Source: Nitrospira sp. (GTDB taxonomy: Bacteria; Nitrospirota; Nitrospiria; Nitrospirales; Nitrospiraceae). From it: a stretch of 64,000 nt of DNA. Shown one piece after another: positions 34,969 to 43,510 of the stretch (the stretch's first letter is position 1; each line of letters opens with the position of its first letter). Below the pieces are notes generated by a model that had not been told where the DNA came from, made no database searches, and saw only the letters and a program-made list of their open reading frames with translations. Both the position numbers and the translations under genes were made by a program. The stretch spans positions 62,001 through 126,000 of the forward strand of contig JARFXR010000003.1 of the NCBI GenBank assembly GCA_029194535.1, given 5' to 3'.

Positions 34969-35898
34969 TCACGGGGTGGAGCTCTTGCGGGGAGGCGCCT
35001 TGGACGGTTTGGCCTGGTCCATCTCAAGTCGAAGACGATTCATCTCCTCGGTCAACGCCTTCATTTGGTTGGCCTGATCGTCCAGCCGGCCGCGTAGTTC
35101 GAGGTTGGAGTTCGTGAGCTCGCGGACTTGGTTCTGCAGATCCTGCCTCGACGGCCCGCCGTCCCCACCGGCCGGAGTCGGCATGGCGGACTCCCGGCCG
35201 ATCTGGACCGGGGGTTTCGCCGAGCGAAGCGCGATGGCTTCCTTCATATCCAGCGAGACGTGAACCGTCTCGAACGGCGCCCACTTGGGCTCTTCGGCAT
35301 CGGGAACGACGGCTGCGCGGGCCGGGCTTGCCACCCACAGCTTCATACCTTTGGTATCCCGCGGATCCTTCAGGTCATCGCCGCCGGTGTCGGCACGGGT
35401 CAACGACGCATGATCGGTGAGCACGACGTGCAGATACTTGTCCCGGACGAACAGAGAGCCGATCGTTCTGTTGTCGCTGTACTTCACGCCGGGCTTGGGG
35501 AACGAAAACGTCACGCGCTCCGCCGCCCCGGCCTGCCGAAGGGCGTCTGACAGGGGACCCGAGTATGCATCAAGCTGTTCATCGGGCAACAACGGCACAG
35601 GTCTGGGATTCTCGAAGATTCCGACGATCGTCCCCGTCCAGCCGCTCACTTCGACCGCGCCCAGCAGCGTTCGCACTTCGGCCGCGGCCAAGTTGGCGGG
35701 ATGAGCATTGTGAACCTCGGTCTTCGCGCGCGCGATCGACGGATCACGCTCAAGACCGACCTTCGCGCCCCCCTGATTGTAGGTCGTCCGCTCACCGGTC
35801 AATGCCGCGCAGGCGGACATTCCCGCGACCGTGACGACAAGGCATGCCACGATGACCCATCGCGTGCTCACAAACGGCGCCGTGATTACTGTCCACAT
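34969..35898 (-). CDS. lipoprotein with C-terminal coiled coil
   Basis: 309 residues from ATG 35898. A transmembrane/signal segment (about 13-27) ends in GMSAC, a plausible lipobox with Cys28 as lipidation site. The central region has no known motif. The last 60 residues are a predicted coiled coil rich in Leu, Asn and Glu (QVRELTNSNLELRGRL, QMKALTEEMNRLRLEM) followed by a basic Pro/Ser tail. The protein probably sits in the periplasm, anchored to a membrane. It is convergent with the PstS copy 1 gene (11 bp between stops) and overlaps the next gene by 13 bp. Confidence 0.7.
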   Translation of the reverse strand: MWTVITAPFVSTRWVIVACLVVTVAGMSACAALTGERTTYNQGGAKVGLERDPSIARAKTEVHNAHPANLAAAEVRTLLGAVEVSGWTGTIVGIFENPRPVPLLPDEQLDAYSGPLSDALRQAGAAERVTFSFPKPGVKYSDNRTIGSLFVRDKYLHVVLTDHASLTRADTGGDDLKDPRDTKGMKLWVASPARAAVVPDAEEPKWAPFETVHVSLDMKEAIALRSAKPPVQIGRESAMPTPAGGDGGPSRQDLQNQVRELTNSNLELRGRLDDQANQMKALTEEMNRLRLEMDQAKPSKAPPRKSSTP

Positions 35899-36221
35899 GT
35901 GAATTGAATCCCCCAGATCCGTTCGGTCCCCATTTGCCCGCGCCAGTTGCGATCGGCGGTCTTGCTGATCTTGGGAATTTCCCCTTCCTTGACGATGCGC
36001 GAGCCGTTCGGACACTTGCCGGCGATCACACGAAGCGCATCCCGTCGGCCCGCGGATGACAACACATCTCCCTCGTTCTGGATCGGAAACGTGACGACTC
36101 CGCCCGTCTCGGTCTCACGGATGAGAGAGGCCCCATGACCGCAACCGGCCGCTGCAGCGCCGGCCATCAACAACAGGAGAAGCGGACAGCCTCTGTGATA
36201 CCATGGCCGCATCTGCCACAT
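35886..36221 (-). CDS. small lipoprotein of unknown function
   Basis: 111 residues from ATG 36221; a TTG 24 bp upstream is an alternative start. The N-terminus is a lipoprotein signal (LLLLMAGAAAAGC) with the lipid-bearing Cys about residue 27. The mature part has two further cysteines (one in GKCPNGSRIV, the other in QFTCGQ at the end), which could form a disulfide, and is otherwise beta-like. No family recognised. The 3' end overlaps the next gene's start by 13 bp, so the two are likely one operon. Confidence 0.65.
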   Translation of the reverse strand: MWQMRPWYHRGCPLLLLLMAGAAAAGCGHGASLIRETETGGVVTFPIQNEGDVLSSAGRRDALRVIAGKCPNGSRIVKEGEIPKISKTADRNWRGQMGTERIWGIQFTCGQ

Positions 36222-36291
36222 CCTGGCCCGACGATCTCTATTCAATCAATTCCCACCCTCTCCCACCCTCGCCGCGGTCTCTGCGACGTTT

Positions 36292-36825
36292 CTATCGGGA
36301 GACGCACCACGTCTGGTTTTCGAGCGTTTCGTATCCTGCTCCGAACGAGGGGAAATCGGCAATTTCACGCCCCCCTGTATTCCAAATGTGAAGGCATTTG
36401 ACCTCCAGGTTCGGAAGGCTGCGCGGAATGTCGTCCACGACGACGACCTTTGCCAATCTGGTTGTTCCAACCACGATCACTCTGTTTCCTCGTTGGAGAA
36501 ACTTCGGTTCGAGGGTTCCTGAAAAGGTGGCAGCGAACTCGCCGCTCCGTTTTCCGGTATCTTTCGGCCCGTAGGCGGGATGCCTGACGATCGGAAGTTG
36601 CCTCAGCACCAGCGTGATCGCGTCGCCTTTCACGTCAGATTGCAGGATGGCGCCGCCAAGTTCCGCTTTCTTGCCCTCATCCTGGTTCGGCAGCGCCCGC
36701 CATCGAGAAAAGTCGAACTCCTGATCCACCCCCTCCATGACCTCCGGAGCGAACACTTGAGAGGGCGAGCAGGCACCCCATATCAGAGAGGCCAACAACA
36801 TCGCAGTCGCTGAGACACGTTTCAT
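36292..36825 (-). CDS. Slp-family outer-membrane lipoprotein
   Basis: 177 residues. The signal ends in LIWGAC with Cys at about 19, a lipobox. The mature part follows the Slp (starvation lipoprotein) family: GAILQSDVKGDAITLVLRQLPI, and GTLEPKFLQRGNRVIVVGT near 105-123. Slp proteins are outer-membrane lipoproteins raised in stationary phase or stress. The gene lies between the small lipoprotein and the porin, all on the minus strand; the gap to the porin gene is 74 bp. An extra Cys pair lies in the C-terminal segment. Confidence 0.85.
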   Translation of the reverse strand: MKRVSATAMLLASLIWGACSPSQVFAPEVMEGVDQEFDFSRWRALPNQDEGKKAELGGAILQSDVKGDAITLVLRQLPIVRHPAYGPKDTGKRSGEFAATFSGTLEPKFLQRGNRVIVVGTTRLAKVVVVDDIPRSLPNLEVKCLHIWNTGGREIADFPSFGAGYETLENQTWCVSR

Positions 36826-36899
36826 ATCATTCCTCCTTACTCCCTAGCCGCTTTCCGATGCAATGAGAAACTTTTCACGGACGGCTTCGGCTTCCAGGG

Positions 36900-38465
36900 T
36901 TACATGAACCGGACTTGAAACTGCACGAAGAACGCATTGTTGGCGAAAGGATCCGTGGCCGAATTATAGGGCGGTGTGTCGGGCCCGGTGCCCAGACCTT
37001 GGTGATGCCGGAATTCGTAATTGAGCTGGATTTTCGATTGAACCTTGGGTGGAAAATTTTCGAAATAGTAGGTGAGTCCGACGATGGTTCGTTCATACAA
37101 ATCATTCCCCATGTTGGTATTGGGATCGAACTGCTCCCACATGACGGTCGGCTCGAAATTCTCCAATGGTCCCTCAGTGAAGAGATACTTGCCCAGCACA
37201 TAATAGGTTCTTCTCATCATGCCGGGCGCTCCCGAACCTCCGCAAACCGCCGTGACTTGACAGTTCCCGTTCGCGCCGATTCCCACCGTGGTGGCGTTGG
37301 CGCCGTCGTGCCCTTGCCAGTACTCGCCTTGCACCATGAAGCCCGGCAGGATCTTCGAGGTATAACGGAAATCGACCGCGTAACGATCGAATATCCCCTT
37401 TCCTCGTCCGTTGATCAACGTCCCCGCGTTGTTGGATTCGCCTTGGATGGTGGTGAAGCTGACGAAGGACACGTCGTTTCCGAACAGCCGCACACGAGCG
37501 TACCAGGCCTTCGGCGAGTTAGCTCCCCCGAGTCCGGAGGTCGTATTCACCAAGGCATTGGCCTGGAAGTTATTGTTGTTCATGACACCGGTCACATACT
37601 CGATCCGGTTGGCGATTTTGCCCCGCACGTCGATGAAATAGTCGCGCTCCTGCACGAACTCGATCGATCCGCCTGTTCCATTCTGGTTCTGCGGCGGCCC
37701 GCCGCCGCCGCCGACTTGCGTCAAATACGGCGAGCTGATCACGTCCCGCAACCCACCCGACTGTTCGGTGAAGATACCGAACGGCATCCGGAAGATACCG
37801 AGCCGGATGAGGTTCAAATTTGGAGCCCAGGCCTGAATCGGCCTCACGTCGATGTAGCTTTCGCGGAAGAACGTCGAAGCCGTCGGGGTCCCGAGCTGGT
37901 TGGCTGCGGCCGGCGTATTACTCGTCAGGTTGATGCTCTGGAACTCCATGAGAATGTGCCAGCGTGGGATCGTTTCGCTGATCTTGCCCCAAAACAGCAC
38001 TTCCGATCGCCGAATGGAAAAGCTGTCCTGGCTGCGTCCTTCCGGAACCTGCGTGTCCAGATGACCGTAGAGAAACTGCAACGCGTTGAGTCCGAAATTG
38101 ATCTTGTCTCTGAGGATCGGCAGCAGTTCCGTCTTGTTCTTCCACTCTTCCAGTGAATCGATGCGCCGCGATTGATCCGCCACGCGATACTCCTGTTCCG
38201 CGCGGATCTGAATCCATTCGTCCATCGTAATCGCGCCCTTTTGCAGCAGCAGATCTTCAATCGCCGTACCGCCCGGCGGCAGGTCTTTCGCCGGAGCCGG
38301 CCCCTGAGTCGGCGTCGGCTCGTCGGCCTTCTGCGCCACGATCACCGGCGGCGTGGCGGACGGCGCGCTCTTCGCCGTGCCCGCCAGTGACGGCGGCGCC
38401 TGCAGGCCCAGCATCAGCGCCAGCACTCCCAACGTTGAGCTTACCTGTAATCGAACCCTCGTCAT
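36900..38465 (-). CDS. outer-membrane porin, phosphate-selective (OprO/OprP) type
   Basis: 521 residues from ATG 38465, with GGGGGGAA about 6-13 bp upstream and a signal peptide following (about 1-28). The next part is Pro/Ala-rich, then a segment DLLLQKGAITMDEWIQIRAE, found at the start of OprO/OprP-like porins, then a coiled coil (QSRRIDSLEEWKNKTE) and a long beta-rich domain with many aromatic/Gly alternations (YFIDVRGKIANRIEYV, FMVQGEYWQGHD, IQLNYEFRHHQGLG). The chain ends VQFQVRFM, with the aromatic near the C-terminus usual for beta-barrels. Its promoter region shares the PhoB-like array with the divergent pstS. Phosphate selectivity is inferred from context. Confidence 0.85.
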   Translation of the reverse strand: MTRVRLQVSSTLGVLALMLGLQAPPSLAGTAKSAPSATPPVIVAQKADEPTPTQGPAPAKDLPPGGTAIEDLLLQKGAITMDEWIQIRAEQEYRVADQSRRIDSLEEWKNKTELLPILRDKINFGLNALQFLYGHLDTQVPEGRSQDSFSIRRSEVLFWGKISETIPRWHILMEFQSINLTSNTPAAANQLGTPTASTFFRESYIDVRPIQAWAPNLNLIRLGIFRMPFGIFTEQSGGLRDVISSPYLTQVGGGGGPPQNQNGTGGSIEFVQERDYFIDVRGKIANRIEYVTGVMNNNNFQANALVNTTSGLGGANSPKAWYARVRLFGNDVSFVSFTTIQGESNNAGTLINGRGKGIFDRYAVDFRYTSKILPGFMVQGEYWQGHDGANATTVGIGANGNCQVTAVCGGSGAPGMMRRTYYVLGKYLFTEGPLENFEPTVMWEQFDPNTNMGNDLYERTIVGLTYYFENFPPKVQSKIQLNYEFRHHQGLGTGPDTPPYNSATDPFANNAFFVQFQVRFM

Positions 38466-38550
38466 GTCGATTCCCCCCTGGTTGGTATGGGACTGGATCT
38501 CGGTCACAGTACGGGTGTAGCCGAGATGGATCACGGCGCAATTGCCGCGC

Positions 38551-38583
38551 GGTTACAGGATTGTTAACAAATGCTTGTCACGA
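38551..38583. promoter_or_regulatory. PhoB-box-like array on the porin side of the pst/porin intergenic region
   Basis: Three 11-bp units: GGTTACAGGAT at 38551-38561, TGTTAACAAAT at 38562-38572, GCTTGTCACGA at 38573-38583. Positions 3-8 of the units line up (TTACA, TTAACA, TTGTCA). Read on the minus strand the units are TGACAAGC, TGTTAACA and CTGTAACC, which fits a site serving the porin gene at 38465. GTTAAC is palindromic, so the orientation is not certain. Confidence 0.6.
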
Positions 38584-38624
38584 GGATTCGGAATCGCGGC
38601 GGTTCTGCCGACTCAGGGCGAAGA

Positions 38625-38657
38625 AATTAACGCGGTGTTAACAGAGACGTCATCGAG
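38625..38657 (+). promoter_or_regulatory. PhoB-box-like array upstream of pstS
   Basis: TTAAC at 38627-38631, TTAAC at 38638-38642 and GTCAT at 38649-38653 are 11 bp apart. The pstS start is at 38739. The third unit GTCAT is close to the E. coli Pho-box core. The gap to the start codon is right for a promoter with its -10 in the 38660s; AAAGATT there is a weak candidate. Confidence 0.6.
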
Positions 38658-38738
38658 CCGAAAGATTCCTCGCACATGCTGAGCGTTGCAGGAGGCGAAC
38701 GTGCCGTCTCGAAGGAGTCATAGGAAAGGAGCCCGTCC

Positions 38739-39752
38739 ATGAAGAGGATGCAGCAAGCCGGAAGCGCCCTCACAGGCCTTGGCCTGATCGGAATGCTCCT
38801 GTGGTTCAGCAGCCCGACCTTGTCCCAGCCCACGGCGCTGGTCAAGGTGGACGGATCGAGCACCGTCTTTCCGATCACCGAAGCCGTAGCGGAGGAATTT
38901 CAGAAAAGCGCGCGCGGATCGGTTCGCGTCACGGTGGGCATTTCCGGCACAGGCGGGGGCTTCAAGAAATTCTGCCGAGGCGAAACGGATCTGCAGGACG
39001 CCTCCAGGCCCATCCAGTCCGGTGAAATGGAGGCCTGTCGAGCCAACGGGGTGTCATACATCGAACTGCCTGTCGCCTTCGACGCGCTGACGATTGCCGT
39101 GAGTCCGCAGGCGACGTGGGTCGACCACCTCACTCTGGATGAACTCAAGCGGATCTGGGAACCCTCCGCGCAAGGCCGCATCATGAAATGGAGCCAGATT
39201 CGTCCCACCTGGCCCAACGTTCCGCTCAAGCTGTTCGGGGCCGGGTCCGACTCCGGGACATTCGATTACTTCACGGAAGCCGTGGTCGGCAAAGCCAAAG
39301 CCAGCCGCGGCGACTATACGGCCAGCGAAGACGACAACACGTTGGTCCAAGGAATTTCTCACGACAAACAAGCGCTTGGATACATCCCCTACGCGTATTT
39401 CGAGCCCAACCAGCAACGCCTTAAAGCGGTCGCGATCGATGGAGGCAAGGGGCCCGTGCTGCCCTCCCGCGTGACCGTCGAGAACGGCATGTACCAGCCG
39501 CTCTCACGCCCGCTGTTCATCTATGCCAACGCCAAAGCGGCCGAACGCACAGAGGTCAAGCGGTTCGTCGAGTTCTATTTGGCTCAGGCGGCGACGTTGG
39601 CGCCGCAGGTCAAGTACGTTCCGCTTCCCGCGCAGGCCTACTATCTGGCACTGACGCACTTTCGGAACGGAAAGGTCGGCACCGCCTTTCAGGGCGCTTC
39701 CTCAATCGGCATCAAGATCGAGGAATTACTGCGTCGGGAAGCGACACCGTAG
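38739..39752 (+). CDS. pstS: phosphate ABC transporter substrate-binding protein PstS
   Basis: 337 residues. Signal peptide about 1-30. The mature sequence begins with ALVKVDGSSTVFPITEAVAEEF, the standard PstS phosphate-site opening; SGTGGGFKKFCRGETDLQDASRPI follows, and LFGAGSDSGTFDYFTEAV is the second phosphate-contacting loop. The gene opens the pst operon (24 bp before pstC) and is preceded by PhoB-like repeats. This is the canonical Pst binding protein; 33875-34957 encodes a second one. Confidence 0.95.
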   Translation: MKRMQQAGSALTGLGLIGMLLWFSSPTLSQPTALVKVDGSSTVFPITEAVAEEFQKSARGSVRVTVGISGTGGGFKKFCRGETDLQDASRPIQSGEMEACRANGVSYIELPVAFDALTIAVSPQATWVDHLTLDELKRIWEPSAQGRIMKWSQIRPTWPNVPLKLFGAGSDSGTFDYFTEAVVGKAKASRGDYTASEDDNTLVQGISHDKQALGYIPYAYFEPNQQRLKAVAIDGGKGPVLPSRVTVENGMYQPLSRPLFIYANAKAAERTEVKRFVEFYLAQAATLAPQVKYVPLPAQAYYLALTHFRNGKVGTAFQGASSIGIKIEELLRREATP

Positions 39753-39775
39753 GCCACACTGAAGGAAGGGTCATC

Positions 39776-40720
39776 ATGGACGCCGAAGCCACCAAGCCCG
39801 ATCTACTGAAGCACGCGCAAGCCATTCACGTCCCGCCTGTTTTTCCCCCACGATTCAAAGAGAAGGTCGTCGAATGGCTCTTGATGATCACCGCCCTGGC
39901 GTCGGTGGCCGTCACTGTCGGGATCGTCGGCGTCCTTTCTTATGAGTCCTTTCTGTTCTTTCGACAAGTTTCGGTCCTTGATTTCTTGACGGACAGCCAA
40001 TGGACGCCTCTGTTCTCGGAGCCGCACTACGGCATTCTTCCCCTCGTGTCCGGCACCGTCGTGACCACCGCCGTGGCACTGCTCGTGGCCATTCCGGCCG
40101 GCACCGTGGTTGCCGTCTATCTGAGCGAATACGCGTCTCCCGCGCTACGCGAAGCCGTCAAGCCTGCCTTGGAACTGCTGAGCGCCGTGCCGACCGTCGT
40201 GTATGGCTACTTCGCGCTGCTCTTCGTCACGCCCGCGTTGCAGTGGATCTGGCCGGACCTGCCCGGCTTCAACATGCTCAGCGCCGGATTCGTCATCGGT
40301 ATCATGATCGTGCCCTACGTCAGCTCGGTGAGCGAGGATGCCATGCGGGCCGTTCCGCTCGCCCTCCGCGAGGGCGCCTATGCCCTGGGCGCCACACGCA
40401 TGCAGACGTCGCTCCGCGTGGTGTTTCCCTCCGCCCTGTCCGGCATCGCCGCCGCGTACGTGCTCGGTGTGTCTCGGGCCATCGGAGAAACCATGGTGGT
40501 CGCCATCGCCGCCGGTATGCAGCCGACTCTGACCTGGAACCCGCTGGAGCCGGCCGCCACGATGACCGCCTATATCGTTCAAGTCAGCCTGGGAGACCTC
40601 CCGCACGGCAGCATCGGGTACCGGACCATTTTTGCGACGGGTCTGACACTGTTGCTCATGACATTCATCTTCAACCTGGCCGGCCATGTCCTTAGAAAAC
40701 GCTACCGCCAAGTCTATTAG
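39776..40720 (+). CDS. pstC: phosphate ABC transporter permease PstC
   Basis: 314 residues. Six predicted helices follow a cytosolic N-terminus of about 30 residues. The permease signature is seen in EGAYALGATRMQTSLRVVFPSALSGI (the EAA-type loop) and in SRAIGETMVVAIAAG. The second gene of the operon pstS-pstC-pstA-pstB-phoU. Its end overlaps the pstA start by 35 bp. Confidence 0.95.
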   Translation: MDAEATKPDLLKHAQAIHVPPVFPPRFKEKVVEWLLMITALASVAVTVGIVGVLSYESFLFFRQVSVLDFLTDSQWTPLFSEPHYGILPLVSGTVVTTAVALLVAIPAGTVVAVYLSEYASPALREAVKPALELLSAVPTVVYGYFALLFVTPALQWIWPDLPGFNMLSAGFVIGIMIVPYVSSVSEDAMRAVPLALREGAYALGATRMQTSLRVVFPSALSGIAAAYVLGVSRAIGETMVVAIAAGMQPTLTWNPLEPAATMTAYIVQVSLGDLPHGSIGYRTIFATGLTLLLMTFIFNLAGHVLRKRYRQVY

Positions 40721-41630
40721 TTCCGGTCCCGATCGCAGGCGCCTGGCCCGCCGCAAGCGAGTCGATGTGCTGGTTGCACGGACTGGATTTGTTGTTACGC
40801 TGACAGTCCTCAGTGTGCTGCTCGCGCTGATCGGCCAATTGGCGGTGGAAGGCGTCGGTCGCCTGTCCTGGCAGTTTCTGACTTCCTATCCGTCACGGCT
40901 CGCGGCACAGGCGGGCATTTTGAGCGCCTGGGTCGGGACGATCCTCGTCATGCTACTGACCGCGCTCGTGGCGGTTCCCTTGGGACTCGGAACGGCCGTC
41001 TACCTGGAAGAGTATGCGCCGAAAAACCGGCTGACCACCCTGATCGACATTAATATTGCCAATCTGGCCGGCGTGCCGTCGATCGTCTACGGCCTGACGG
41101 CGCTCGCGCTGTTCGTTTATGAGTTCCGCCTCGGGCAAAGCTTCCTGACTGCCGGCTTGACTCTGACTCTTCTGGTGCTGCCGATGATCATCATCGCCGC
41201 CCGCGAAGCCCTCCGGGCCGTACCGCCGCAGATCCGAGAGGCCGCCTCTGCGCTCGGCGCCACCAAGTGGCAGACGGTCAAGCACCATGTCCTGCCCTGC
41301 TCCATGGGAGGCATCATGACCGGGTTGATTCTGGCGCTGTCCCGCGCGGTGGGGGAAACGGCCCCGCTGATGACCGTCGGCGCCCTGTCCTTCATCGCAT
41401 TTCTGCCGCAGCCTCCCTGGCTATCCGACGTACCGTTCATCTCATTCCAGTGGATGCTCGATCCCTTTACCGTCATGCCGATTCAGATGTTCAACTGGGT
41501 CTCGAGGCCGCAAGAGGACTTCCACGTGAACGCCGCGGCGGCAGGGCTGATTCTGCTGTTGATGACGTTGGCGATGAACGGGTTGGGGATCGCGGTGCGT
41601 GCGCGTTTTAGGAAACGAATCCGTTGGTAG
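40686..41630 (+). CDS. pstA: phosphate ABC transporter permease PstA
   Basis: 314 residues. The N-terminal 30 residues are basic and cytosolic, then six helices. The EAA-loop region [20 protein letters not shown] and [14 protein letters not shown] match PstA. The 5' end overlaps pstC by 35 bp in a different frame; that overlap is longer than usual but the start codon gives a coherent protein. Works with PstC as the membrane channel. Confidence 0.93.
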   Translation: MSLENATAKSISSGPDRRRLARRKRVDVLVARTGFVVTLTVLSVLLALIGQLAVEGVGRLSWQFLTSYPSRLAAQAGILSAWVGTILVMLLTALVAVPLGLGTAVYLEEYAPKNRLTTLIDINIANLAGVPSIVYGLTALALFVYEFRLGQSFLTAGLTLTLLVLPMIIIAAREALRAVPPQIREAASALGATKWQTVKHHVLPCSMGGIMTGLILALSRAVGETAPLMTVGALSFIAFLPQPPWLSDVPFISFQWMLDPFTVMPIQMFNWVSRPQEDFHVNAAAAGLILLLMTLAMNGLGIAVRARFRKRIRW

Positions 41631-41635
41631 AGGAC

Positions 41636-42421
41636 ATGTCCGTAACAGCACCACCGAACAGCGGATTGAAGGCGGAATCTAGAGGCCTGAGCTTCTTCTA
41701 CGGCAACGTCCAAGCGCTGAAGGGGATTTCACTCGGTTTGCCCGATCGTCATGCTACGGCGCTGATCGGACCGTCCGGATGCGGCAAGACGACCTATCTC
41801 CGGTGTCTCAATCGGATGCATGATTTGTATCCGGGCAACCGGTACGAAGGCGAGCTGCTGCTCTATCCGGAGCGGATCAACTTGGTGGCCTCCAACATCG
41901 ATCCCGTCGAAATCCGCATGCGCGTCGGGATGGTCTTCCAGCGGCCGAACCCGTTTCCCAAGTCCATTTATGAAAACGTGGCCTATGGCTTGAAGATCCG
42001 CGGGGGCATGAAGCGAGCCGACCTGGATCAGGCCGTCGAGCGGGCCCTCCGCGATGCAGCCCTCTGGCCCGAGGTCAGAGACCGCCTCCACGATCAGGCG
42101 TTCAACCTCTCGGGAGGACAGCAGCAGCGCCTGTGCATCGCCCGGGCGCTGGCCACGAGACCGGAAATCCTCCTGTTCGACGAACCCACGTCGGCCCTGG
42201 ACCCCACAGCGACCGCGCGCATCGAGGAACTGGTCAACGATATCAAGCAGAAGGTGACGATCGTGATCGTCACCCATAACATGCAGCAAGCGGCTCGCGT
42301 GTCCGACTACACGGCCTTTATGTACGAAGGCCGCTTGATCGAGTGCGATCGAACGGACAAGATCTTCACCAACCCATCGAACATACTGACCGAAGCGTAC
42401 GTGACCGGCCGGTTCGGCTAG
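41636..42421 (+). CDS. pstB: phosphate ABC transporter ATPase PstB
   Basis: 261 residues from ATG 41636; a TTG four codons upstream is an alternative. Walker [10 protein letters not shown] near residue 42, signature [15 protein letters not shown] near 159-173, Walker [14 protein letters not shown], and the switch His in [21 protein letters not shown]. Supplies energy for PstCA. The start codon is 6 bp past the pstA stop. Length and motifs are typical. Confidence 0.96.
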   Translation: MSVTAPPNSGLKAESRGLSFFYGNVQALKGISLGLPDRHATALIGPSGCGKTTYLRCLNRMHDLYPGNRYEGELLLYPERINLVASNIDPVEIRMRVGMVFQRPNPFPKSIYENVAYGLKIRGGMKRADLDQAVERALRDAALWPEVRDRLHDQAFNLSGGQQQRLCIARALATRPEILLFDEPTSALDPTATARIEELVNDIKQKVTIVIVTHNMQQAARVSDYTAFMYEGRLIECDRTDKIFTNPSNILTEAYVTGRFG

Positions 42422-42440
42422 TCATCGGAGAGGGGATACG

Positions 42441-43121
42441 ATGCAACGGCACTTCGATCAAGAACTGGCGGAACTGAGGACGCAGATCCTCCGCATGGGT
42501 GCGCTGGTCGAACGGCAGATCGAGGGTTCGATCCAGGCGCTGGTGAATCGAGACGTGCACCTGGCCTCCCGCATCATCGAACGCGATGCCCTCGTGAACG
42601 GCCTCGACGTGGAGATCGACGAGACCTGCATCCGCCTACTCGCGTTGCAAGCGCCGGCCGCCAGCGACCTTCGATTCATCACGACGGCGATGAAAATCTC
42701 AACCGAACTGGAACGCATGAGCGACCTGGCCGAGAACATCAGCGAACGCGTCATCGAGTTGAACGGAGAGCCGCAGCTCAAACCCTATATCGACATTCCC
42801 AGCATGTCGAGCTGGACGATGCGGATGGTAGGCGAATGCCTGGAAGCGTTCGTCCGCTCGGACGCTGCGTTGGCCAGAAAAGTCTGTGCGGACGACGATG
42901 TTATCGACGACCTCACGCACCAACTGTTCCGAGAACTCCTGTCTTTCATGCTCGAAAAGCCCGGCACGATCACCCGCGCCATCCGCCTTACGTTCATCGG
43001 CAAGTACCTCGAGCGTATCGCCGACCACGCCACCAACGTCGCAGAATTGGTGATCTACATGGTAGAAGGCAAGATCATCCGCCACACGAGTGAACACGCG
43101 CGTGCGGACAACGGCGCCTGA
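42441..43121 (+). CDS. phoU: phosphate signalling regulator PhoU
   Basis: 226 residues, all-helical, made of two PhoU repeats. Each contains the metal-binding and conserved pattern: TAMKISTELERMSDLAENI in the first and FIGKYLERIADHATNVAEL in the second (Glu/Asp ligands). PhoU links Pst transport state to the PhoR/PhoB two-component system and limits phosphate uptake. It is 19 bp after pstB; the operon probably ends here at the hairpin at 43151. No phoR or phoB is in the window. Confidence 0.95.
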   Translation: MQRHFDQELAELRTQILRMGALVERQIEGSIQALVNRDVHLASRIIERDALVNGLDVEIDETCIRLLALQAPAASDLRFITTAMKISTELERMSDLAENISERVIELNGEPQLKPYIDIPSMSSWTMRMVGECLEAFVRSDAALARKVCADDDVIDDLTHQLFRELLSFMLEKPGTITRAIRLTFIGKYLERIADHATNVAELVIYMVEGKIIRHTSEHARADNGA

Positions 43122-43150
43122 AGCATCCAGGCTCGAAGGGGTTGCGATTC

Positions 43151-43180
43151 AAACGGACCCACTACCTAGTGAGTCCGTTT
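43151..43180. terminator. long hairpin after phoU
   Basis: A 14-bp inverted repeat (AAACGGACCCACTA and TAGTGAGTCCGTTT, one mismatch) around a 2-nt loop, 29 bp after phoU. The arm ends in TTT and the mirror in AAA, so it can act as terminator in either direction, most likely for the pst operon. No long T-tract follows. Confidence 0.6.
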
Positions 43181-43202
43181 GCCATCAGAAGCAGTGGGGT
43201 TC

Positions 43203-43295
43203 GTCATTCCGACGGGAACGGGAATCCAGTCACGGCCTGCTCCTCTGCATTGAGTCGTATTCGAGGAGCGGATGCCCGCCTTCGTGGGCATCACG
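43203..43295. repeat. degenerate two-hairpin intergenic repeat
   Basis: The segment starts GTCATTCCGACGGGAACG and ends GGGCATCACG. It has two hairpins: CATTCC 43205-43210 with GGAAT 43221-43225, and GATGCCC 43271-43277 with GGGCATC 43286-43292 (7-bp stem). The pattern GTCATTCC...GGGAATCCAG with a second GCCC...GGGC stem is that of REP-like elements widespread in bacterial genomes. It lies in the gap between phoU and the SGNH hydrolase gene. Confidence 0.5.
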
Positions 43296-43510
43296 CAGGA
43301 GGAAGCTGACTTACGACCACCCACTACGGTCACTTGCACTCAGTTCACAACCTTCCTACAATGCAACGTGACCTGTCCTACAACTGTAACAATGTGTCGG
43401 TTCGCCTCTGCGTCGAGGCGACGGAGATTCAACACCTCAATCCGTTAGGCGCTGCTCTGCCCGGGCGATGGAATGGCCGTGCGGATATCTGCCTCGTTAC
43501 CCTGGCAAGC

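Larger units (their letters stand above)
43122..43510. other. intergenic region downstream of phoU
   Basis: 389 bp that contain the phoU hairpin and the REP-like repeat. An open frame runs from 43334 into the hydrolase gene, but its first 59 residues lack protein features, so it is treated as non-coding. A promoter for the hydrolase may lie at 43400-43500. Confidence 0.45.

Noticed and set aside
36915-38156. 413-codon plus-strand frame opposite the porin
   Set aside because: The porin shows signal peptide and barrel-like strands. The opposite frame has no features.
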